Source: Corynebacterium suedekumii
GTDB taxonomy: Bacteria > Actinomycetota > Actinomycetes > Mycobacteriales > Mycobacteriaceae
NCBI RefSeq assembly: GCF_030252185.1
Contig: NZ_CP126970.1
Span: forward strand, 2,542,001-2,606,000
Reading direction: 5' to 3'
DNA: 64,000 nucleotides
The stretch's first letter is position 1, and the number at the start of each line of letters is the position of its first letter. Below are positions 29,091 to 38,598 of this stretch, one piece after another. The notes beneath the pieces were generated by a model. That model was given only the letters and a program-made list of their open reading frames with translations, searched no databases and was not told where the DNA came from. The position numbers and the translations under genes are program-made.

Positions 29091-30428
29091 CTAGGCCTCC
29101 CGGGAAGCATCGTCGGTGGGCATGGACTCGAAGCGGGCCCGGATGGATTCGCCGTGGGCGGGCAGGTCCTCGGCGTCAGCGAGCGCGATGACGTGGCGGC
29201 CGATCTCCTTGAGGGCGACGCGGTCGTATTCGATGAGGTTGACCGGACGCAGGAAGGTGTGGGTGGACAGGCCGGCGGAGAATCGCGCGGTGCCGGAGGT
29301 CGGCAGGACATGGTTGGAGCCGGCGGCGTAGTCACCGAGCGGGACCGGCGAGTACGCGCCGACGAAGATGGCGCCGGCGTGCCGGATGCGTTCGGCGACC
29401 TCCCGGGCGTTGTCGGTGTGGATCTCCAGGTGCTCCGCGGCGTAGGCGTCGGCGGTGGCGATGCCCTGCTCGAGATCGTCGACGAGGACGATGCCGGACT
29501 GGCGGCCGGACAGGGCACCGGCGACGCGGTCGGCGTTGCGGGTGACGGTGTAGCGGGCGTCGATCTCCCGGTCGACGGTCTCCGCCAGCTCCGGCGAGTC
29601 GGTGATGAGCACCGAGGCGGCCAGGTCATCGTGCTCGGCCTGGGAGATGAGGTCGTAGGCGAGGTAGACGGGGTCGGCGGTGGCGTCGGCGAGGATGGCG
29701 ATCTCGGAGGGCCCGGCCTCCGCGTCGATGCCCACCACACCCTGGACCAGGCGCTTGGCGGCGGTGACGAAGATGTTGCCGGGGCCGGTGACGATGTCCA
29801 CGGGGTCCAGCCCGGCCTCGTCATCGCCGTAGGCGAGCAGCGCGACGGCCTGCGCGCCGCCGACGGCCCACACCTCGTCCACGCCGAGCAGGGCGCAGGC
29901 GGCGAGGATCGTCGGGTGCGGCCAGCCGTCGTGGTCGGCCTGCGGCGGGGAGGCGACCACCAGGGAGGTGCAGCCGGCCTCCTGGGCGGGGACGACGTTC
30001 ATGATCACCGACGAGGGGTACACGGCCTTGCCGCCGGGGACGTAGAGCCCGACGCGGTCGATGGGGAGGAACACCTCGGTGACGGTCGCGCCGTCGGCAA
30101 GCGTCGTGGTGTGCGACGCCGGTTTCTGCTCGGCGTGCACCGACCGCACCCGGGCGATGGCCTCCTCCAGCGCGGTCCGCACCTCCGGGTCGAGCGTGTC
30201 GACGGCCCCCTGGATCACCTCCGCCGGCACCCGCACCGACGCGGGGGTCACCGCATCGAACTGCTGCCCGTACTCGAGGGCGGCGGCGGCACCGCGGTCG
30301 CGGACGGCGTCGACGATGGGGGCAACAGTCGGCAGCACGGCGTTGACGTCCGTCCCGCCGCGCGGCAGCGCACGGCGCAGTTCACTGGTGGACGGGGTAC
30401 GACCGCGCAGGTCGATGACGTTGAGCAT
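29091..30428 (-). CDS. hisD: Histidinol dehydrogenase
   Basis: Zn2+/NAD+ enzyme for the last two steps of histidine synthesis, 445 residues. [14 protein letters not shown], the catalytic Glu-His in [11 protein letters not shown], and the zinc/substrate block [16 protein letters not shown] are intact. It is the first gene of the operon. AAAGGAG lies upstream of the ATG, and TACAAT at 30477-30472 is a probable -10, so the 5' leader is short. No room exists for a long T-box leader. Confidence 0.97.
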   Translation of the reverse strand: MLNVIDLRGRTPSTSELRRALPRGGTDVNAVLPTVAPIVDAVRDRGAAAALEYGQQFDAVTPASVRVPAEVIQGAVDTLDPEVRTALEEAIARVRSVHAEQKPASHTTTLADGATVTEVFLPIDRVGLYVPGGKAVYPSSVIMNVVPAQEAGCTSLVVASPPQADHDGWPHPTILAACALLGVDEVWAVGGAQAVALLAYGDDEAGLDPVDIVTGPGNIFVTAAKRLVQGVVGIDAEAGPSEIAILADATADPVYLAYDLISQAEHDDLAASVLITDSPELAETVDREIDARYTVTRNADRVAGALSGRQSGIVLVDDLEQGIATADAYAAEHLEIHTDNAREVAERIRHAGAIFVGAYSPVPLGDYAAGSNHVLPTSGTARFSAGLSTHTFLRPVNLIEYDRVALKEIGRHVIALADAEDLPAHGESIRARFESMPTDDASREA

Positions 30429-30555
30429 CGGGACGCTTCTCCTTTGAGGGTCTGCTGGCTACTGTGCGCTCATTGTATGTCCCCCGGGGTCCACGTCGGC
30501 GCACTAGACTGTTGTCTCGTTGCCCGACACACGATCTGGAGGAGGTGCCGACACC

Positions 30556-31662
30556 ATGGTCACCCTGACCCAGGTCTACGTCGCGGCCGAGTCGTTCGAC
30601 TTCCACGCCTACGTCGGCGCGGACCGGCTCGTGTTCCCGTGGCGCGACCACCAGGTCATCGCCTACCTCGACGAGCGGCAACCGGGTGCGCTGGTCTTCG
30701 ACACCAACCTGCGCCTCGACGCCGGCATGGAGGACATCACGGAGCTCGCGCGGGTGATCAACAACTGGAACCGCGAACGCCTCGGCCCGACGGTGTCCAT
30801 GCGCGTCGGCGATGAATCCCAGGTGAGCATCCACGCCCGCTCCGCCACCCTCACCGGACCGGGCCTGACGGAGCAGCAACTGGCCGACGTGGTGCGCATG
30901 TCCATGGAGACCTCCCGCCTGGCCGTCGACCACATCATCGCCGAACTGCCGTGGCTGACCACCGCCGACCTGGCGGACGACGACTCCTTCCGCAAGGACC
31001 AGGACACCAACGCCCTGTCCGGTCCCCTGCCCCGCGACCGCCACATCGGCGTCAACGAGCTTGACGACGACGCGGTGCGCCTCCGCGAGCTCGACCAGCG
31101 CCGCAGCCAGGACGACGAGGACGTCCTCGCCGACCTGGGCGGGGACGCCGAACCCGACGAGGAGTACGCCAGCCACATGAGCACCCACGACGATTCCACC
31201 GGCGGCGACTGGGACGAGGCCGCCCGCACCGGCACCCCGGAGCCGGTGACCATCGACCGGGTCCGCGCGACACTCGAGGGCCTGGGCATAGAGAAGACCC
31301 AGGGCGGCGATGACGTCATCATCGCCTGGATCAACGACATCCTCTTCGGCTTCTTCCTGGACAACGGGCCCAGTTACCTGGTCAAGGGGCACTGGGACCC
31401 CAACCTCGACCCCGACGCGGACTTCCTGCGGATGTTCCTGCTGTGCAACGACTGGAACGAGGCGTCCGTGACCACCAAGGCGTTCTGCCACTCCGACGAC
31501 GACGGCCTGCAGGTCCGCGTCGAGTTCACCGCCCCCGTCCGCGAGGGCCTCAACGACGCGCAGCTGGAGCACAACACGGCCGTGGCGATCAACCAGGTGC
31601 TCCACGCCATCGACTCGATCAGCTCGGACGCGACCGGACAGTCGGCGGTCGGCTGGCCCTGA
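30556..31662 (+). CDS. Tandem YbjN-domain protein
   Basis: 368 residues with two YbjN-type domains, at about 1-130 (FHAYVGADRLVFPWRD ... NNWNRERLGP) and 225-360 (IAWINDILFGFFLDN ... NDWNEASVTTKAF), joined by an acidic linker. YbjN proteins are small regulators or chaperone-like proteins without a defined biochemical role. ATG 30556 is preferred for its GGAGGAGG site; an in-frame TTG at 30520 lacks one. TAGACT at 30505-30510 is a likely -10. It is divergent from hisD. Confidence 0.8.
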   Translation: MVTLTQVYVAAESFDFHAYVGADRLVFPWRDHQVIAYLDERQPGALVFDTNLRLDAGMEDITELARVINNWNRERLGPTVSMRVGDESQVSIHARSATLTGPGLTEQQLADVVRMSMETSRLAVDHIIAELPWLTTADLADDDSFRKDQDTNALSGPLPRDRHIGVNELDDDAVRLRELDQRRSQDDEDVLADLGGDAEPDEEYASHMSTHDDSTGGDWDEAARTGTPEPVTIDRVRATLEGLGIEKTQGGDDVIIAWINDILFGFFLDNGPSYLVKGHWDPNLDPDADFLRMFLLCNDWNEASVTTKAFCHSDDDGLQVRVEFTAPVREGLNDAQLEHNTAVAINQVLHAIDSISSDATGQSAVGWP

Positions 31663-31680
31663 TCTCCGGGTAGGAGATCA
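31660..31680. terminator. Compact bidirectional hairpin spanning two stop codons
   Basis: TGATCTCC (31660-31667) pairs perfectly with GGAGATCA (31673-31680) around a 5-nt loop. The left arm contains the stop of the YbjN gene and the right arm contains the nadC stop. Short stem, no T-tract. Confidence 0.45.
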
Positions 31681-32565
31681 GTCGAAGTCGAGGCCCAGAT
31701 CCAGCGCCGGGGCCGAGTGCGTGAGCGAACCGACGGCGAGGTAGTCGACCCCGGTGCGGGCATAGTCGGCGGCGACCTCGAGGGTGAGCCCACCGGAGGC
31801 CTCCAGCAGGGTGCCCGGGGAGACGGCGTCGCGACGCTGCACCGCCGTCTGCACCGCCCACGGCTCGAAGTTGTCCAGCAGGATCTCGTGGGGGTGTTCC
31901 GGCAGCAGCTCGTCGAGCTGGGCGAGGGAGTCCACCTCGATCTCACACCACGCGTCCGGGTAGGCCTCCCGGACCGCCCGGTAGGCAGCCAGCACCCCGC
32001 CGGCGGCGACGACGTGATTGTCCTTGATCAGGGCCCGGTCGCCGAGGCCGAGGCGGTGGTTGACTCCCCCGCCGACGGTCACGGCGTACTTCTGCAGGGA
32101 CCGCAGGCCGGGCAGGGTCTTGCGGGAGTCCCGGATCTTCGCCCCGGTGCCCTCGACCGCGTCCACCCAGCGGCCGGTCGCGGAGGCGATGCCGGAGAGG
32201 TGGGTGAGCAGGTTGAGCAGGGTGCGTTCGCCGGTGAGCAGGTCCCGGGTGCCCGCCTCGACGTGGGCGACCACGGTGCCCGGCGCCACGCGGGTGCCGT
32301 CCGGGCTGACCTCCGTCACCTTGAAATCGGTGGTGGCCACCTGGCGCAGGACCCGGTCCACGACGAACAGCCCGGCGATGACGCCGGGCTGGCGGGAGAC
32401 GATGCGGGCCGTGGACCGCTGGTCGGCGGCGACGGTGGCGCGGCTGGTGATGTCCGGCCCGTAGGTGAGGTCCTCATCCAGTGCGGTGGCGATGAGGCGG
32501 TCCACGTCCTCCGGGTCGACCTCGGCCGCCGGGAAGTGGGGACGATTCGGCTCAGGTGCGCTCAT
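31678..32565 (-). CDS. nadC: Nicotinate-nucleotide pyrophosphorylase (quinolinate phosphoribosyltransferase)
   Basis: Converts quinolinate and PRPP to nicotinate mononucleotide. It has 295 residues. RDSRKTLPGLRSLQKYAVTVGG, LIKDNHVVAAGG and EIEVDSLAQLDE are substrate- and phosphate-binding blocks; LLEASGGL and VGSLTHSAPALD close the barrel. nadA and nadB are not adjacent. TACAGT lies 6 nt before the ATG, suggesting a leaderless mRNA. Confidence 0.95.
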   Translation of the reverse strand: MSAPEPNRPHFPAAEVDPEDVDRLIATALDEDLTYGPDITSRATVAADQRSTARIVSRQPGVIAGLFVVDRVLRQVATTDFKVTEVSPDGTRVAPGTVVAHVEAGTRDLLTGERTLLNLLTHLSGIASATGRWVDAVEGTGAKIRDSRKTLPGLRSLQKYAVTVGGGVNHRLGLGDRALIKDNHVVAAGGVLAAYRAVREAYPDAWCEIEVDSLAQLDELLPEHPHEILLDNFEPWAVQTAVQRRDAVSPGTLLEASGGLTLEVAADYARTGVDYLAVGSLTHSAPALDLGLDFD

Positions 32566-32569
32566 GCAC

Positions 32570-33079
32570 CTACTGTATCGGCGCCGAAAGTTCCCGCTCT
32601 TCCGGGGTCACCAGCGCCGCGCACCAGTAACTCAGCGCCGCCATGAGCGGGGCCGCGACGAGGGCGACCCCGGGCCGGAAGCCGGGGGCGAACTCCACGA
32701 ACGCCCCCTCGTCGAGGCTGTCGGGCTCCGGCAGGGGGTGCAGCAGGGAGCTGGTGACCAGGCCGACCTGCCAGAAGGCGAAGGTGGAGACCGCCGCCAC
32801 GACAATCAGCCACCACAACATTCCCGGGCCACGGGAGGCCGGGGAGGCGGTGTACACGCACAGGGCGACCACCGCCGCGAGCAGGCCCGTAGCCGCCGCG
32901 AAGGTGATGTAGGAGGTGAACTCGACGTTGAACGCGGGCTCGATCGCCACCTGCCCGCCGCCGACGAGGCGGCCTTCGTAGGTGGGCCGGAGCAGACCCC
33001 ACAGGGCGCCGACGCCGATGAACGCCAGAAGCGACGCCGCGAGAACTCCGGCGCCGCTTCCCAGTGATCGTCTGGTCAT
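32570..33079 (-). CDS. Four-helix membrane protein of unknown function
   Basis: 169 residues with hydrophobic segments at about 10-30, 52-75, 85-107 and 133-155. It lies just upstream of nadC, with its stop 5 bp before the nadC start. The extracytoplasmic loop between segments 3 and 4 is acidic (PLPEPDSLDEGAFVEF). The architecture resembles small corynebacterial/mycobacterial membrane proteins of the DUF2567 type, but the assignment is tentative. Confidence 0.75.
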   Translation of the reverse strand: MTRRSLGSGAGVLAASLLAFIGVGALWGLLRPTYEGRLVGGGQVAIEPAFNVEFTSYITFAAATGLLAAVVALCVYTASPASRGPGMLWWLIVVAAVSTFAFWQVGLVTSSLLHPLPEPDSLDEGAFVEFAPGFRPGVALVAAPLMAALSYWCAALVTPEERELSAPIQ

Positions 33080-33084
33080 CCGGG

Positions 33085-33756
33085 TCAGTTGCAGAACTTC
33101 CAGCGACCGTCTTCCTTGAGGAAACGCTGGGTCTGGGTCTCGGCCTGACCGTTGCTCACCGCGGTGACCACGGCGGAGGCCTGGTCGCCCTCGACCCGGA
33201 CATCGTCGATGGACTGGATGTGGGCGTTGGACTCGGCGTAACCGGGCAGCTGGCTCAGCGGCATGTCCGGGATGTCCCCCAGGTCGAGGGCGGCGGGACC
33301 GCCGTTGGCCTCGATGACCGCGCTGCAGGCGTTCTCCGGCACGTAACGGAGGAACTGGTGGAAGGTCTGCGACTGGTAGATGCCGCCCACCAGGCCCTCG
33401 ATCTCCGCGCGGTCGGCCTCGCTGGCCGGGCCGCCACCCTCGACCGGGGTGGCCTCCTCGTAGGCGAGCTGGCCGGCGGCGAAGGGGTCGTTGATCTGCG
33501 GGGCGGCCTGCGGGTCCTCGGTGTCCCCCTCGGTCGGCTCCGCGCTGGTCTCGGACGGGGCAGCGGAGGAGGAGGTGGTCTCCTCCTCCGAGGTCTCCGT
33601 GGTGGTGGTCTCCGAGGTGCGGGTGCTGGTGACCGTGCTCGGGGCAGAGCTCGTGGTCTCGTCTGCACCATCGTCAGAACCGCACGCCACGAGGGCGAGC
33701 GGGGCCGCCAGTGCGAGTGCGGTAATGGTCTTCTTCATGGTCAGCGAGATCGTCAC
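33085..33756 (-). CDS. Lipoprotein with Ser/Thr-rich linker
   Basis: 223 residues from GTG 33756, chosen for the CAGGAG site 8 nt upstream; ATG 33738 is an in-frame alternative. The signal peptide ends in lipobox LVAC. A Ser/Thr/Glu-rich low-complexity linker covers residues ~30-85. The C-terminal domain (about 95-223) has two cysteines (ENACSAV and WKFCN) and an NTF2-like end VSNGQAETQTQRFLKEDGRWKF. Function unknown; cell-envelope location is likely. Confidence 0.8.
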   Translation of the reverse strand: MTISLTMKKTITALALAAPLALVACGSDDGADETTSSAPSTVTSTRTSETTTTETSEEETTSSSAAPSETSAEPTEGDTEDPQAAPQINDPFAAGQLAYEEATPVEGGGPASEADRAEIEGLVGGIYQSQTFHQFLRYVPENACSAVIEANGGPAALDLGDIPDMPLSQLPGYAESNAHIQSIDDVRVEGDQASAVVTAVSNGQAETQTQRFLKEDGRWKFCN

Positions 33757-33885
33757 GGTGTACTCCTGTTGGATGTTTCGCTCGTCAAAGCGCCACCTTA
33801 GCAAGGCGACTGAACTAATGTGTGACTTATATCCGGATTGTCCCGGTCTGTTACCCGCCGCAGGTCAGCCGGTATGCTCGTCGAC

Positions 33886-34425
33886 GTGCAGTTGTCCCGG
33901 GACACCATCGTCACGGCCGCCATGGAGATTCTCGATTCCTACGGGCTGGCCGACATGACCATGCGCCGCGTGGCCACCCACCTCGGAGTGGCCCCCGGCG
34001 CACTCTACTGGCACCTGGCCAACAAGCAGCAGCTCATCGCCGCCATCGCCGACCGGATCCTCGCGCCCGCACTCGACACGACCGATCCCGCCTCACCCGA
34101 GGAGCTCGCCGACCGCCTCCGGACGGCCCTGCTGGCGCACCGCGACGGCGCGGAGCTGGTGAGTGCGGCCCTGTCGCAGCCGGATTCGGAGACGCGGGGG
34201 GACGTCGAGAAGCAGCTCTCCGACGCCCTTGCCCTCGACGACGCGGACGTCTCCCGGGTCGGTGCCGCCGCCCTGCTGCACCTGGTGCTCGGCGCGACGA
34301 CGCTGGAGCAGTCCCACCGCCAGTACGCGGCGGACACCGGCACTCCCGCCCCGCCGACGGGCACCCCGGCCGAGGATTTCCGGCGCGGGGTGAGTTACCT
34401 GCTCCACGGTCTCGGACGAGGGTGA
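33886..34425 (+). CDS. TetR-family transcriptional regulator
   Basis: 179 residues from GTG 33886. The N-terminal helix-turn-helix (SRDTIVTAAMEILDSYGL ... TMRRVATHLGVAPGALYWH) is classic TetR. The C-terminal region is compatible with a TetR_C ligand domain. The GTG is chosen because -10 TATGCT (33873-33878) ends exactly 7 nt upstream; an ATG at 33874 would lie inside that -10. The neighbour downstream is glgX. Two TTGTCCCGG boxes lie at 33838-33846 and 33892-33900 and could be autoregulatory. Confidence 0.87.
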   Translation: MQLSRDTIVTAAMEILDSYGLADMTMRRVATHLGVAPGALYWHLANKQQLIAAIADRILAPALDTTDPASPEELADRLRTALLAHRDGAELVSAALSQPDSETRGDVEKQLSDALALDDADVSRVGAAALLHLVLGATTLEQSHRQYAADTGTPAPPTGTPAEDFRRGVSYLLHGLGRG

Positions 34426-34504
34426 CGGCAAACACCACACAATCGGGCCACAGGCGGGGTGCGCAGACGGTGAATCGACCCTGCACCCACTATGATCGGA
34501 CCCC

Positions 34505-37018
34505 ATGACACAAGAGTCCGCGCATAATTACACGGTCTGGCCGGGAGACCCCTACCCCCTCGGGTCCACCTACGACGGAGCAGGCACCAACTTCGCCCTC
34601 TTCTCTGACGTGGCGGAGAAGGTCGAGCTCTGTCTCATCGACCGCGAGGACAACGAGGTCCGCATCCCGCTCGAGGAGGTCGACGCCCACGTCTGGCACT
34701 GCTACCTTCCCGGCGTCCAGCCCGGTCAGCGCTACGGCTACCGCGTGCACGGCCCGTACGACCCCCACAACGGCAAGCGCTGCGACCCGAACAAGCTCCT
34801 CGTCGACCCGTACGCCCGCGCCTTCGACGGCGAGTTCGACGGCGACCCGTCCCTGTTCTCCTACGACATCCACGCCGAGCCCCCGGGATCCGGCCGCAAT
34901 GAAGAGGACAGCCTCGGTCACACGATGAAGTCCGTGGTCATCAACCCCTTCTTCGACTGGGGCTCCGACCGCGCGCCGCGCATCCCCTACAACGACACCG
35001 TCATCTACGAGACCCACGTCAAGGGCATGACGATGACGCACCCGGATGTCCCGGCGAACCTGCGCGGCACCTACGCCGGTCTGGCCCACCCGGCGATCAT
35101 CTCCTACCTCAAGGACCTCGGCGTCACCGCCGTCGAGCTCATGCCGGTCCACCAGTTCCTCCAGGACGACCGCCTCCGCGACATCGGCCTGCGCAACTAC
35201 TGGGGTTACAACACCTTCGGCTTCTTCGCGCCGCAGCAGGACTACGCCGCCGCCCGCAAGCCCGGCGGTGCCGTGTCCGAGTTCAAGGGCATGGTCCGCG
35301 CGTACCACGAGGCCGGCATGGAGGTCATCCTCGACGTGGTGTACAACCACACCGCCGAGGGCAACCACCTGGGCCCGACGATCGCGTTCCGCGGCATCGA
35401 CAACGAGGCGTACTACCGGCTGGTCGACGGCGACAAGTTCCACTACATGGACTACACCGGCACCGGTAACTCCCTCAACGTCCGCGACCCGCACTCCCTG
35501 CAGCTGATCATGGACTCGCTGCGCTACTGGGTCACCGAGATGCACGTCGACGGCTTCCGTTTCGACCTCGCCTCCACCCTCGCGCGTGAGCTCCACGACG
35601 TCGACCGCCTGGCCACCTTCTTCGACCTGGTCCAGCAGGACCCGGTCGTCTCCCAGGTCAAGCTCATCGCCGAGCCGTGGGATGTCGGCCACAACGGCTA
35701 CCAGGTGGGCAACTTCCCGCCGCTGTGGACCGAGTGGAACGGCAAGTACCGCGACACCGTCCGTGACTTCTGGCGCGGCGAGCCCGCCACCCTGGGCGAG
35801 TTCGCGTCCCGCCTCACCGGTTCCTCGGACCTCTACGCCAACAACGACCGTCGCCCCACCGCGTCGATCAACTTCATCACCGCCCACGACGGTTTCACCC
35901 TCAATGACCTGGTCAGCTACAACGAGAAGCACAACGCGGCCAACGGCGAGGACAACCGGGACGGCGAGTCCCACAACCGGTCGTGGAACCACGGCGTCGA
36001 GGGCCCGACCGACGACGAGGACGTACGTTCCCTGCGCGCTCGCCAGCGCCGTAACTTCCTCACCACCCTCATCCTGTCGCTGGGCACGCCGATGATCTCG
36101 CACGGTGATGAGATGGCGCGGACCCAGAACGGCAACAACAACGTCTACTGCCAGGACAATGAGCTGGCGTGGATGGACTGGGACCAGTTGGAGGAGAACT
36201 CCACCCTCCACGCGTTCACCAAGCGGCTGCTCAACATCCGTCGCCGCCACCCGGTGTTCCGTCGCCGTCGCTTCCTCGCCGGCGGCCCCCTGGGTGCCGA
36301 CGTCCGCGACCGTGACATCGCCTGGCTCGTTCCCTCCGGAAAGCTCATGACTCAGGACGACTGGGACTTCGCCTTCGGTAAGGCCCTGCAGGTCTACCTC
36401 AACGGTGACGCCATCACCGAGCCGGACGAGCGTGGCCAGAAGATCACCGACGACTCCTTCATCCTCATGTTCAACGCGCACTACGAGGAGATCGAGTTCA
36501 CCCTCCCGCCGCGTTCCCTCGGTGTGCGCTGGCAGCTGCTGGTGGACACCACCGAGGACATCGGTTACCCGATCGAGGCGGCCATCGTCGAGGCGAAGGG
36601 CACCATCACCGTCCCCGCCCGTTCCACGATGCTGCTCAAGCAGATCGAGGGCCCGGAGTGGGACGAGAACGAGGAGACCGAGGTCGTCACCGCCGAGGAC
36701 CGCAAGGCGGACCTGGGTCAGGTCGGTGACAAGGTGACCGCCGCCTCCTCCGCCACCGCCGAGGCCGTGGCTGAACAGGAGGGTGAGAAGGCCGGAGACG
36801 GAGCTGACGCCGCGGCCGACGACGTGGTCGAGGACGCCGCACACGAACCCGACTTCGAGGTCGAGGACGAGCACGGTGCCATCCCGTCCGGGGATGACTC
36901 CGGCGACTCCGACGACGACTCACCCTACGAGGACACCGGCCGCGCCGACCTGTCCGCGGAGGAACTCAGGGCGAAGCGCCAGGCCGCGATCGCCGACGAG
37001 TACACCGACGTCGAATAA
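34505..37018 (+). CDS. glgX: Glycogen debranching enzyme GlgX with acidic C-terminal tail
   Basis: Isoamylase-type GH13 enzyme trimming phosphorylase limit dextrins, partner of glgP. It has 837 residues. An N-terminal CBM48 domain (about 15-110) precedes the catalytic barrel. The nucleophile is in DGFRFDLAS, the acid/base in KLIAEPWDVG and the third acidic residue in FITAHDGFTLNDL. After about residue 715 comes an unusual ~120-residue tail rich in Asp/Glu/Ala, ending AIADEYTDVE. -10 TATGAT lies 8 nt before the ATG (leaderless). A hairpin terminator follows. Confidence 0.96.
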   Translation: MTQESAHNYTVWPGDPYPLGSTYDGAGTNFALFSDVAEKVELCLIDREDNEVRIPLEEVDAHVWHCYLPGVQPGQRYGYRVHGPYDPHNGKRCDPNKLLVDPYARAFDGEFDGDPSLFSYDIHAEPPGSGRNEEDSLGHTMKSVVINPFFDWGSDRAPRIPYNDTVIYETHVKGMTMTHPDVPANLRGTYAGLAHPAIISYLKDLGVTAVELMPVHQFLQDDRLRDIGLRNYWGYNTFGFFAPQQDYAAARKPGGAVSEFKGMVRAYHEAGMEVILDVVYNHTAEGNHLGPTIAFRGIDNEAYYRLVDGDKFHYMDYTGTGNSLNVRDPHSLQLIMDSLRYWVTEMHVDGFRFDLASTLARELHDVDRLATFFDLVQQDPVVSQVKLIAEPWDVGHNGYQVGNFPPLWTEWNGKYRDTVRDFWRGEPATLGEFASRLTGSSDLYANNDRRPTASINFITAHDGFTLNDLVSYNEKHNAANGEDNRDGESHNRSWNHGVEGPTDDEDVRSLRARQRRNFLTTLILSLGTPMISHGDEMARTQNGNNNVYCQDNELAWMDWDQLEENSTLHAFTKRLLNIRRRHPVFRRRRFLAGGPLGADVRDRDIAWLVPSGKLMTQDDWDFAFGKALQVYLNGDAITEPDERGQKITDDSFILMFNAHYEEIEFTLPPRSLGVRWQLLVDTTEDIGYPIEAAIVEAKGTITVPARSTMLLKQIEGPEWDENEETEVVTAEDRKADLGQVGDKVTAASSATAEAVAEQEGEKAGDGADAAADDVVEDAAHEPDFEVEDEHGAIPSGDDSGDSDDDSPYEDTGRADLSAEELRAKRQAAIADEYTDVE

Positions 37019-37046
37019 CTGACCCACTCTCTGACCCACGACGTCC

Positions 37047-37084
37047 ATGGTCCGCCAGCCCCCAGGGGTAGACTGGCGGACCAT
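37047..37084 (+). terminator. glgX terminator hairpin
   Basis: 12-bp perfect stem ATGGTCCGCCAG (37047-37058) with CTGGCGGACCAT (37073-37084); the loop can pair further (CCCC with GGGG). It starts 29 bp after the glgX stop. The TAGACT inside it (37069-37074) could also be the -10 of the next gene. Confidence 0.65.
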
Positions 37085-37131
37085 TCCCATTCCCGCCCCC
37101 GCCCATCGGGGACTGAAACGGAGTCGACCAC

Positions 37132-38492
37132 GTGATCCCGGCCAACGGAGCCCACCTGACCGTCCATGCCACCGGCATCAGCATCCACCGCACGCCCCTG
37201 GCGGCCGCCCTGCTGGGGCAGGCGGAGGTCACCGTGGAGCTCGCCGAGGTCACCGGGGTCACGTCCCAGGCCCCGACGCTTCTCGACGCCGGGTGGGTCC
37301 ACCTCGACGGCGTCGACCTCACCATCGGCTTCGCCCCGAACCAGGCCCGGGAGCTCGAGGACTTCCTCGGCGACCTCGACGCCGCCCGCCGCGGCGAGGC
37401 CCCGGTCGCCTCCACCGGGGCGGTCCCGGGGCTCAACCTCATCGGCTTCGACGTGGAGACCGCCAACGCCGACATCGGCTCCATCTGCCAGATCGGCGTG
37501 GTCCGCATCGTCGACGGCGTGGAGGTCGCCGCCGGGTCCTGGCTCTGCCGCCCGCCGGCGGGCATCGACCACTTCCAGCCCGGCAATGTCGCCGTCCACG
37601 GCATCACCCCGGATGACGTCGCCGACCAGCCCACCTTCGCCGAGCGTCTCCCCCAGCTGCTGGAGTTCATCGGGGACCTGCCGGTGGTGGCACACAACGC
37701 GCAGTTCGACGCCATCGCCACGCTGCGGGCCTGCCTGGCCTCCGACCTGGCGGTGCCGCCGTTGACCTACGGCTGCTCCCTCGCCCTGTCCCGGGCCGCC
37801 CGGCTCGGCCTGAGCAGCCACCGGCTCCCCGTGGTGGCGCAGGCCCTCGGCGTCGATCTGGTCCACCACCACGACGCCGCCTCGGACGCCCGGGCGGCGG
37901 CGATGATCATCGTCGAGCTGGCCCGGCGCGCCGGCCACCGCGGCGACTTCGTCTCCTTCCACCAGGCACAGGGATTCACCCTCGGCGGACTGGAGGGTGA
38001 CAGGGCGTGGCCGGTGCTGAAGATCCGCTCCGGAGCCACGGTGGCTGTGCAGGAGCGACACACTGAGCCCGCCCCGGAGAAGCAGTATCCAGAGGAGTCC
38101 GGGGAGGTCGGCGGCGCGCGCCCTGGCAGTCGGTGGCCACCCCGGACACCATCCCCGAGGCCAACGAGGACGCCGATTCCGCCAACCCCTTGTACGGGCA
38201 GAACGTCACCCTCTCCGGTGATTTCGAGCCCTTCGACAAGGGCCAGCTGTGGCAGGACATGGCACAGCTGGGGGCGGACATCGGCAAGAACGTGACAAAG
38301 AAGACGACGATCCTCGTCGCCGGCAGCTGGGCGACCAAGACGTCGAAGCAGAAGCGGGCGGAGGAGCTGATCGCGAAGGGCCAGGAGATCGACATCTGGT
38401 CCGCCGAGCAGCTCTACGCCGTCCTCGGCATCGACCCCGCATCGGCCGACACCGGGGGCACGGTCCCGGAGGACGAGCATCCCCCGTTCTAG
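37132..38492 (+). pseudogene. DEDDh exonuclease with BRCT domain, frameshifted
   Basis: DNA polymerase III epsilon-like 3'-5' exonuclease fused to a BRCT domain. A PH-like N-terminal segment (about 1-95) precedes the exonuclease: LIGFDVETANADIGSICQIG (Asp/Glu), VVAHNAQFDAI and HHDAASDARAA (His/Asp). The BRCT region (PLYGQNVTLSGDFEPF ... IDIWSAEQLYAVL) is one frame away and ends at 38492. One base is missing around 38085-38120, where GGGG and CGG runs occur. A single added G would give one protein of about 453 residues. GTG 37132 follows a GGAG site. Confidence 0.85.
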
Positions 38493-38598
38493 AGTTTTCC
38501 CCCGGTACGGGAACCGGCGGCGCATTTCCGGAGTCTGACAGTAGTGACAGTAGTGACAGCGCGTGCCAGCACGCGTCACCGCCGAGAGGACCCCGACC

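Noticed and set aside
30506-30517. AGAC-TGTT-GTCT resembling McbR half-sites
   Set aside because: Spacer is 4 nt rather than 6 and the outer T/A are missing on one side; it also coincides with the TAGACT -10.
30429-30555. Possible T-box or attenuator before hisD, as reported for the C. glutamicum histidine operon
   Set aside because: The divergent gene starts about 127 bp away, a -10 (TACAAT) lies only about 44 bp before hisD, and no histidine-codon run or T-box motif is visible.
38536-38559. Tandem TGACAGTAG repeat before the hypothetical gene at 38599
   Set aside because: Only two and a half short units, no symmetry or known motif; could be chance slippage.
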